Shown: positions 57,295-64,000 of the stretch, piece after piece
Layout: each line of letters opens with the position of its first letter
How positions within the stretch are numbered: position 1 is the stretch's first letter
DNA from: Anopheles merus
Taxonomy: Eukaryota > Arthropoda > Insecta > Diptera > Culicidae
Direction: 5' to 3'
Length of the DNA stretch: 64,000 nucleotides
Assembly (NCBI RefSeq): GCF_017562075.2
Contig: NC_054082.1
Coordinates: 3,156,550-3,220,549 of the forward strand
Program-made: the position numbers and the translations under genes
The notes under the pieces: generated by a model
What the model saw: only the letters and a program-made list of their open reading frames with translations
The model's database searches: none
Told to the model about the DNA's origin: nothing

Positions 57295-58464
57295 TTACTG
57301 CTTCCTTATCTTCGACATACCAGGCACTCGATACAGGAACTCCCCATCGTCGTCGTAAAAACAGTCATCCAACTGGTACGTGGCTCCCTCCTTGTACAGC
57401 TTCTTGGGAATCTTTATAAACTCTTTAATATCTTCCCGCTTTGCATCGCTCGCATCGTACGTCGAGTCGGCGTACTGGACGGTGTCATACTTCCTGTGAA
57501 TGTTTGCCAACCTATCCACAATGCCTGTGTCCAATTCCAGCGTTGCACTATCATCCGCAGGTTTGTCGGCGTCTGCGAGCGTTAAACGTTCCCGTCTTTT
57601 GATTTCTGCCAGCGTTACATGCTGTGTGTTGTGCACGTCTCCCAGCAGAAACGTGTCCTGTTTGGGAGCGCGATGAGATAGCTCTGGTTGCCCGTCTTCC
57701 TCCGACTGGTCGCTTTCCTCCCCCAACAGTGTCTGCTGGGATTCGTTGTGGTTCTCCTTCGATTGATATTTTTTACAGCTCGTTACAATGGCACTAAATT
57801 CGCCCTCCGGCAAGGGTCTAATCTCGTACAGGGGTTTCGACTCCAGCTTCGGTCGCAAATGAGCCACATCGTTGATATTGCGCTGCATGAACTTTTGTAA
57901 ATGTTGTGCAAAGCCAGGATCAATGTTCTTAATGCGACCACTGCGGAACATTTGCCAGTTTTCCTTCACCGCCGTATCGTGCCGCTCCATCCGTTTGCTG
58001 TCCTTCGGCTGCCATTTGGTTTTCACGATCTTCGCTATGGTGTACCGATCCGCCGGGAAGCTTTCCGTCAGCTTGTCAATGTTCCACTCCTCCGGATCGA
58101 AGCTGTGCAGGTAGCGGATCTGCTCCTTTTCGGACCAGGTCAGGAAGTTGAGCTGCTTGGTTTTAAAATATTTGTTTCCGACGATCCACGTCTGCAACCG
58201 GTCGCGATACTGTGCCTGCTCGGCCTCAAACTGTTTGTGGCTCTTGTGCACCTGGTGGAAATCTGCCTCACTGTCGTCCAAGCTCTCGTACTCCGCTGCT
58301 TTTGCGTCTTCCGGCAGCAGTGCTGCGCGACGATCGATCCCTGGATTGCGGGCCTTTCTCGCGTAATAACGACACAACGTCTTTTGTTTGCTGTACGCCA
58401 AACGAAACATATTGCGCAACATGTTACTGATGAGTGTATTGAACAGAATTGCATGGGAAAACAT
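57295..58464 (-). CDS. Neugrin homologue (mitochondrial), 389 aa, single exon
   Basis: Intronless frame from ATG 58464 to TAA 57295-57297. The centre FLTWSEKEQIRYLHSFDPEE (from about residue 108) followed by LTESFPADRYTIAKIVKTKW is the neugrin/Rrg9 helix-turn-helix-like domain. In mammals neugrin is a matrix protein that supports 16S mitochondrial rRNA and translation of mitochondrial mRNAs. The N-terminus, with Arg, Lys and hydrophobic residues and no acidic residue up to PGID, fits a mitochondrial targeting peptide. Three ATGs are possible (58464, 58422, 58410); MLRNMFRLAYSKQK at 58422 would also be a good presequence. The C-terminal half is charged and poorly ordered. Longer than human neugrin, which is common in insects as far as I recall. 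Confidence 0.85.
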   Translation of the reverse strand: MFSHAILFNTLISNMLRNMFRLAYSKQKTLCRYYARKARNPGIDRRAALLPEDAKAAEYESLDDSEADFHQVHKSHKQFEAEQAQYRDRLQTWIVGNKYFKTKQLNFLTWSEKEQIRYLHSFDPEEWNIDKLTESFPADRYTIAKIVKTKWQPKDSKRMERHDTAVKENWQMFRSGRIKNIDPGFAQHLQKFMQRNINDVAHLRPKLESKPLYEIRPLPEGEFSAIVTSCKKYQSKENHNESQQTLLGEESDQSEEDGQPELSHRAPKQDTFLLGDVHNTQHVTLAEIKRRERLTLADADKPADDSATLELDTGIVDRLANIHRKYDTVQYADSTYDASDAKREDIKEFIKIPKKLYKEGATYQLDDCFYDDDGEFLYRVPGMSKIRKQ

Positions 58465-59299
58465 GCAAACGAATTTCGCTACCGCACTGTTTTTGTTGTG
58501 AAGATCCGGACCAGTGCAGAAAACCACCTCCAGTGACAGGTTGACAGTTTGCAGACTACAGTGGGGAAGGTTGTGTCATAAGCAGCAGTCGAGCTGTCAA
58601 TAATTCCTGAAGCATTTGTCTAGGAAAGCATTTTATTTCCGTTTTCATTTGATTCTGCTTGTTTAACCTTGCAATACCAATAATTCTCTGTTACTGACTT
58701 TTCAGCGATTTATCGAAACACTGCGACGCTTTTCTGTTGCCAATGTAGTGAAATGCCAAAACCTAACCACATGACCATCACTATATCAAATGAAATCGGC
58801 CAAGGTGCTTACATAGAATATGGTTTGTAAGCATAAATAAAAAAATATACGCATTTTGAATCGATTTTTAAAATTGTAGAGCTGAAAAGAGGTTTCTCTA
58901 GTTGAATGGACACGATTGTTCTTATTTATTTTTATTTGGAACAAAATTCAGAGGCAACGGTCTCGTACTGCAGATAAACAGATGAGTGTTTAGATTTATT
59001 GAGCTGCTCCTTTAAGATTTATCCTTTTGTCTTATTATGTTCGAATATGAAAAGAGCCAAATTTTGGTAATCAAAGCGTATAAAGTCGATCCATTTACTT
59101 AACGAGTTATCTATAAATAATGAATAAACGACAACTACAGTGTAAATATACCATCACATTCTAGTGCCAAATGTCACAGCTGTCTCGACGCTGTACCGTG
59201 GCCCAGCCTGCACGAGGTGGATTGTTCGATGCGACAGACATTTGCTAGAATCCGTCTGCTAGAAACCGCCTGGAAAATTCACACAATCTCGTATTTGCC
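58465..59299. other. Divergent upstream region between neugrin and LC8 genes
   Basis: About 0.8 kb of AT-rich DNA between two head-to-head genes; it presumably contains both promoters. No coding signal. No canonical TATA box could be assigned with confidence. Confidence 0.5.
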
Positions 59300-59402
59300 G
59301 GAATAGCGGCTGTCGGTTTTTCGTCTGCGTCGCCGTCGTGTGCTAACCTACAGAGAGAAAAGAGCCATTTCGCGCTAAAGAGTGCAAACGAGTAAACGAC
59401 GG
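59300..59402 (+). promoter_or_regulatory. ctp: Putative non-coding first exon of LC8 dynein light chain
   Basis: A GC-rich, ATG-free block ends in a good donor gacgg|gtgagc at 59402/59403 and is the best candidate for the 5' UTR exon that splices to the acceptor at 62580. In Drosophila the cut up gene has several non-coding first exons far upstream, so others may exist between here and 62580. The 5' limit is arbitrary. Confidence 0.45.
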
Positions 59403-62400
59403 GTGAGCATTTCCTTAGTCCGTGTTCGCGAAGCGTTAGTTGCTAAAACTGCTAAATTGCAAACGGGATATTACGGGATAAAGACGGCGAAACAGCAACG
59501 GTGCGAATATTATCCGTAAAACACATTTTGCCGGGAACGGCAGCGGTGCATTGCGTCGGTATACTGGCCGTGCATAGTTTGTGTATGGGGAATCCATGTG
59601 TGTGTGTGCGTGTACTGGGGAACAGCTAGCAGGAACGTGTAGGCTTTACCAAGAAAAGATTCGCCAATGGAATATCAAATGTGTTGTGTGCACGTTGCAC
59701 TAGTGGTCGAAACGGACGGTAGAAAGTGTTAAAAATCGCAACATTTTAGCAGTGTCGTCTAACCTCATTCTCCTAGCAAACGTCTTCCCGATCTATCGCT
59801 ATCACAATAGCAGGCATTGATTTCCGTTACGCGAGGGAGATGTGTTCCGCGAACTTGGGATGGACCGTTTCCCGAAACAAACTTTCGCTATCGTACACTG
59901 GCTACACGCTAGAACTGTATCAAAGACTGCGTGTTGCTTAAAAAACTCAATTTCTTTTCTTAACACTGAAGCTGTCTGTAGATTACAGCCATATATTCCG
60001 TCCGTGACGTCGGGAATGCCTTGATGCCTCCATACATGGTCTACCAAACCAGAACGATGCGAAACGTGAGAAACACGTTGGCATGCGTGAGACGGACGGG
60101 CGGTGATGGAATTTCCTGCATAAAGTCTGCATCCCGTCAGCCGCGCTCCATCTGTGTCGTTATGACCGGAAGCCTCATGGAAGGCCGCTCGAACGGATAT
60201 TGAGTTTTTGGATTTACCCCACTCTGCTAAAAAAAAAAGTAGCAGATCATTCTCTGAAACATCGACTTTCCGCAAAGAACAGTGTTCCAATGGAAAACGC
60301 GTTGGCCGATGGCGTGGCCGAAAATGGGAAAGGAAATTTCCCATCGAATGTACTAGAAGCAGGCGGAACGATATCGTCATAGAAGCCGTTGCAAGCGCGC
60401 GCGTTCGTTTGACACAACCTAGCAAGCTCTAAGCTCGCACTTCATGCGTTTCCTTTTCTGGGTGCCCACACCATTCCACGAAAGTGAATGCGTGTGTGAG
60501 TATGTGTGTGTGTGTGTGTGAGAGAGTTTTGTTTAGCCAGTTTAATTCTTCAAACACACGGTTGTTGCGTTTGAAAACTTTCCATCCATTTGTTCTCTCA
60601 TTTTGTTCCTTAGGAGAGTTAATCGTCTTTTTTTGTTGGTTTTCTTGTCCTGGGACAACTTTGTACTTGTAGTGCAATTCGAGTTGTGCAGGATTGTGAC
60701 GACAGTGTGCACGTTCAAACGAGGTGCACGGAACACGCCTTTCTTTTCTATGTCAATTTTCCTTTTCATTGGATATTGGTTTTCCTTTCTCCCGCACTTG
60801 GCCTCGTTGTGGGTTTGCGAGCGCTACAATATTGAAAACGTATTTTTCCACGAAATCAAGGTGGAGTTTAGCCCCAGGAGAATGGTTAGCGTTTGGCGGT
60901 GTGAGTGTGTGTGTGTTCAGAGGTGCTACGGCAAACGGGAATTTAAATATCCTGCTACCAACACCTATCGGAAGCATGCACGCGAGACTAAAATTAAGGA
61001 TACACTCGTGCTGAGGCTCTCCCTTGTTTCTTTCCAGCACACTTACCCGTACGGCAATACATAAACTCCACAGATTAAGGCCAGGCAGAGCAGCATGCAC
61101 AGCTGTGTGCGATTAGAAAAGAGAGGACTATGCATTCATAATGCTAAGGAAAGAGAGAAAGAGAGTGTGGAAGAGACATGGAGAGACATGGAGCCTTTCG
61201 AGCCTTTTCGGTCCGGTTTGGCCAGGCACACATATTACACAACACACAGACACATACACACACACACACATCCTCAGCGCACGCGGGTCGAGGCGCATTA
61301 AAACCATGTGCTCCGATTGTTGTTGGCTGGCCCGCTTATGTTTCAAGGTCAGCAATAGCAGCAAGCCTGGGGTGCCTTGGGGTGTTCCCAACGTAACATC
61401 TCCTGGCAAGCACTCGGTGCTCTGGGTCCTTTCGGGGGCAAATTTATGCAACCGTCACCTTTGCTAGGGTCCCGCAATATGACGGGGGTTTGGGGCGATT
61501 GCATCGATTACAGCTTGCGTTTTTTGGGGCATTGCATGTTGCACGGATCGGGGTTTCACTTTCACGTCCTTATCTATGAGGGTTTAGGACACATGTAGCC
61601 TTATTTTAATTTTTTATTATTTATATACATCACTCTCAAAGAAAAGCGTTGAATACGAATTTGCTTCAAACATGCAAACCTAGATTCTTCATGATGCAAA
61701 TCAGATCTACACCCGATGTGCCCAGTCTTTAACACGTTTAATGATTTATTATTAACATTACCGTCCCCACCTTTCAGAGAAAGTATACGATTGCAGTTGG
61801 AATATTACCCAGTGGAGAGTTAGTGGGGCCATTTATTTTCGAGCACTCTGATGATGGTACTTGAGCATGCAAAAGCTGGCTCCAGATGGCAGACTAGCAG
61901 ACCAGTTTCACTCTCTTCAGTTTCATGCGGTGCTCTGCATTCACCAGAGCAGATGCAGAGCTGAATAGAAAGAGAGCGAGCATCAAATAACGTTAATGCA
62001 ATTTCGCGGGAGGGAAAGTGTTTATGTTCTCTATACAAATAATCAATCAACTATATGCGTTTAATTATGTTATTCCGCTTTGTGTTGTCTTGCCCCACTA
62101 AGTCCGTCCATCATTCATCGCTGGGCATAGCCGTTGATCGTAGCAGGCTGCGAATGAAAATGCAGCATCGTTTATCGTGCACATACATTCCTTTCGCAGA
62201 TCGTTTGGGAAAAGTTGCTTTTTTGTTGCGGAATATTAAAGCTGACATTATTGAAGGTTTTTTTCTGCGTGAAATTTGCTTTTAATAAGGAAGTGGCGGT
62301 ACGTTGGGGGCAAATTTTCTTTGTGAACTATCATTATTTTACTTTTTTGCGGCAATATAGTTCGCAATTCATCGTTACGCAGTTACCGTGGGATAGTGAA

Positions 62401-62580
62401 AGGTTATTTCTGTTTCGCGAGAGGTGTTCCCGATCATTCTTTTACCTTTACCTAAAACAGAGACCGTGGAAAAGCATTAATTGTCAACTTTTCTTCTCTG
62501 TGATAATTGGCTCTTGTAACGCGCCGCAGATAACTTTCTTCGCACTTACTAATCGAGTTTCTTTTCACCGTTTGCTACAG
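59403..62580 (+). other. LC8 5' UTR intron
   Basis: About 3.2 kb ending in ctactaat-like branch sequence (about 62546) and tttgctacag. It contains GT and CA runs. A 207-codon minus-strand open frame (59802-60425) was considered and rejected. Confidence 0.5.
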
Positions 62581-62638
62581 GTCTTCGTCTTAAAAGCCAT
62601 CACCATCTAGCCACCGCAGAACAAATAGCGCCAGAAAA

Positions 62639-62746
62639 ATGAGTGACCGCAAAGCCGTCATCAAGAATGCCGACATGGGCGAGGAGATGCAGCAGGACGC
62701 TGTGGACTGCGCAACACAGGCCCTGGAAAAGTACAACATAGAAAAG
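62639..62746 (+). CDS. ctp: Dynein light chain LC8 (first coding exon; gene continues past window)
   Basis: ATG at 62639 (aaaaATGag) encodes MSDRKAVIKNADMGEEMQQD and AVDCATQALEKYNIEK, 36 residues, then a gtacgt donor. This is the first 40% of the 89-residue LC8/DYNLL family, a dimeric hub that binds short linear motifs in dynein intermediate chain and many other proteins. The remaining exon, expected to start DIAA, was not found before 64000. Compared with the Drosophila and human sequences I know, position 14 is Gly where they have Ser. The 5' UTR part is 62581-62638 after the acceptor at 62580. Confidence 0.93.
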
Positions 62747-64000
62747 GTACGTCTGCTGGTTGACTGGAGGGGAATGGCTAAGAGGGGGAGAGAGAGAGAG
62801 AAGTTGTCGGAAATACGTATCCATAACGAGCCTTGCTCGGTGGACGCAGTTCGCTGCAGTTATTTCCAGCCAGAACGCCACGCAAACCCGGGAATTTCAT
62901 TTGCAGACAATAATAGTACAAGGACAGGTCACCGCGGCAGCGCCTAGCCAAGGACGCGAATGCGTGAGACCAGACCTTGCGTTAGTCTGGGTAACTGCGA
63001 TGCCTCGGTGCGTTTGTATGTGCATGTGGGAAAGGCCAACAATGAAGCTGGCAAGGAGATGAGGGTTAACAGGGATGACAGAGTCGTTCCTTCATAGAAG
63101 TAGACATTTGTTAGACATCTGAGGGCGCGTACCGGAGGAGTACGTCTGGTGTGTCAGTCAACGGGAGTCGTATCCCACGTATGCCACATCCCCCGTAGGC
63201 AGGAAGCACGCGCGCTAAAGCTATTAGTTTAATTTTCACTTTCACGAACACGGTTTACGTACATTGTCTCGACGGTACGCTGAGACCCGTACGTACAACG
63301 ACCAACCAACCAACACGCCCACACTGGCGCTAACAGTGGCGGTGTAAATGGGCGAATTAATAGCACACACCTGCTGAGTTCGTTATGGCTCCCAAAGCGC
63401 CACTGTCAGACGCTTCCTCGGCAGTCGTGAGGCACGCTTTCAAAATTCATCTTCTGTTTCTTGAGTGCACCCGTCGGATCGGAGGTGTTTTTTTCCTTGG
63501 CCCCCCCATCCATCGTGCGAATTAAATGATCAGCTTTGAAAACTTTCTAGGTACGCAACGCAAGGAGAGCTCCACGTTTGGGTCCGAGATGGAGAGATAA
63601 TGGGGTGGGCATGGTATGTTCTTGTTGTGTGCAGTTTCTTCTTGGTCGTCCTTACTTTGTTTCGACCATGACCCCGTTTGGGGCGGTATGTTGGTGCAGC
63701 ACAACCGTACACTTAATGTAACTAAAGTTGGCCCCCAGAGATGGGTGACGAAACGGTGATGATGTCACTTTAGCGTCGAAACCGTCCGCATGAAGGTCGT
63801 AGAGTGTAGAGGGTGTGTGTGTGTGCGTATGGTTGGAGACCGCGTAGTTAGGGCGGAAGGGAAGGAAGCGTTTGTTTTGGCAGCTCTATCCTCCACTGTA
63901 CCAGCTGACTTTAGTTCTCTCTTCCTTGGGGAGGATCAGACGATTTGGCAAGGAGCGACAGCGCAAGAGAAAATATGTTCACTGAAGCTGGCTGCTTGGG
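62747..64000 (+). other. Start of LC8 intron
   Basis: No exon seen to the window end. It contains a GT run near 63812 and otherwise ordinary sequence. The second coding exon must lie beyond 64000. Confidence 0.7.

Noticed and set aside
59842..60382. Three consecutive 60-codon plus-strand frames that nearly abut
   Set aside because: At least the second and third start at TTG rather than ATG and their equal length is a size-cutoff effect; no common sequence.
59802..60425. 207-codon open frame on the minus strand in the LC8 5' intron
   Set aside because: It begins at a non-ATG codon, has no recognisable domain, and three other frames are also open here, so the openness is compositional.

Overview
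Organism: this is arthropod nuclear DNA, most likely an anopheline mosquito. Supporting signs are split genes with short GT-AG introns (about 70-120 bp) beside very long microsatellite-rich introns, an insect-type furin gene (Fur1 layout), a tail-repeat SINE resembling the Anopheles SINE200 type, and the mosquito-like set of ABCG half-transporter, zeste-type Myb/SANT proteins, neugrin and LC8 dynein light chain. The species call is inference.

Layout. 1-20379 holds no gene I can support and is probably the large 5' intron or upstream region of the furin gene. 20380-40897 (+) carries eleven exons of a Fur1-type proprotein convertase: end of the pro-domain with its autocleavage site, the subtilisin-like catalytic domain (Asp, His, Asn and Ser all present), the P domain, a 524-codon Ser/Gly-rich linker exon, and two alternative C-termini. 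One is a short membrane anchor made by reading through a splice donor at 29749. The other is a cysteine-rich, membrane-anchored, acidic-tailed form made by splicing to a last exon at 39975. The signal peptide and the start of the pro-domain lie outside the window or were not recognised. 42470-48075 is a small cluster of zeste-type Myb/SANT proteins: one intact on +, one intact on -, and one on - for which only the C-terminal part is seen. A SINE, a possible small membrane-protein ORF broken by a TAA, and a large imperfect palindrome lie between them. 49294-52062 (-) is a complete six-exon ABCG (white/scarlet-type) half-transporter of 650 aa. 53655-55460 is a compact LTR element with two 291-bp LTRs that differ at one base, a 5-bp target duplication and a pol-less, repeat-rich interior. 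57295-58464 (-) is a single-exon neugrin homologue, followed downstream by a convincing 72-nt intron and a poly(A) signal, so its transcript may carry a spliced 3' UTR or a second ORF. 59300-64000 (+) is the 5' part of LC8 dynein light chain: a putative non-coding first exon, a ~3.2 kb intron, and the first coding exon at 62639-62746; the gene continues past the window end.

The genes are independent housekeeping or developmental loci and do not form an operon or pathway. The most notable items are the C-terminal alternative architecture of the furin gene (a phase-symmetric cassette exon that duplicates the end of the P domain), the young non-autonomous LTR element with a GGATCC palindrome next to its primer site, the structure downstream of neugrin, and the hidden small-ORF signals around the zeste-like cluster.
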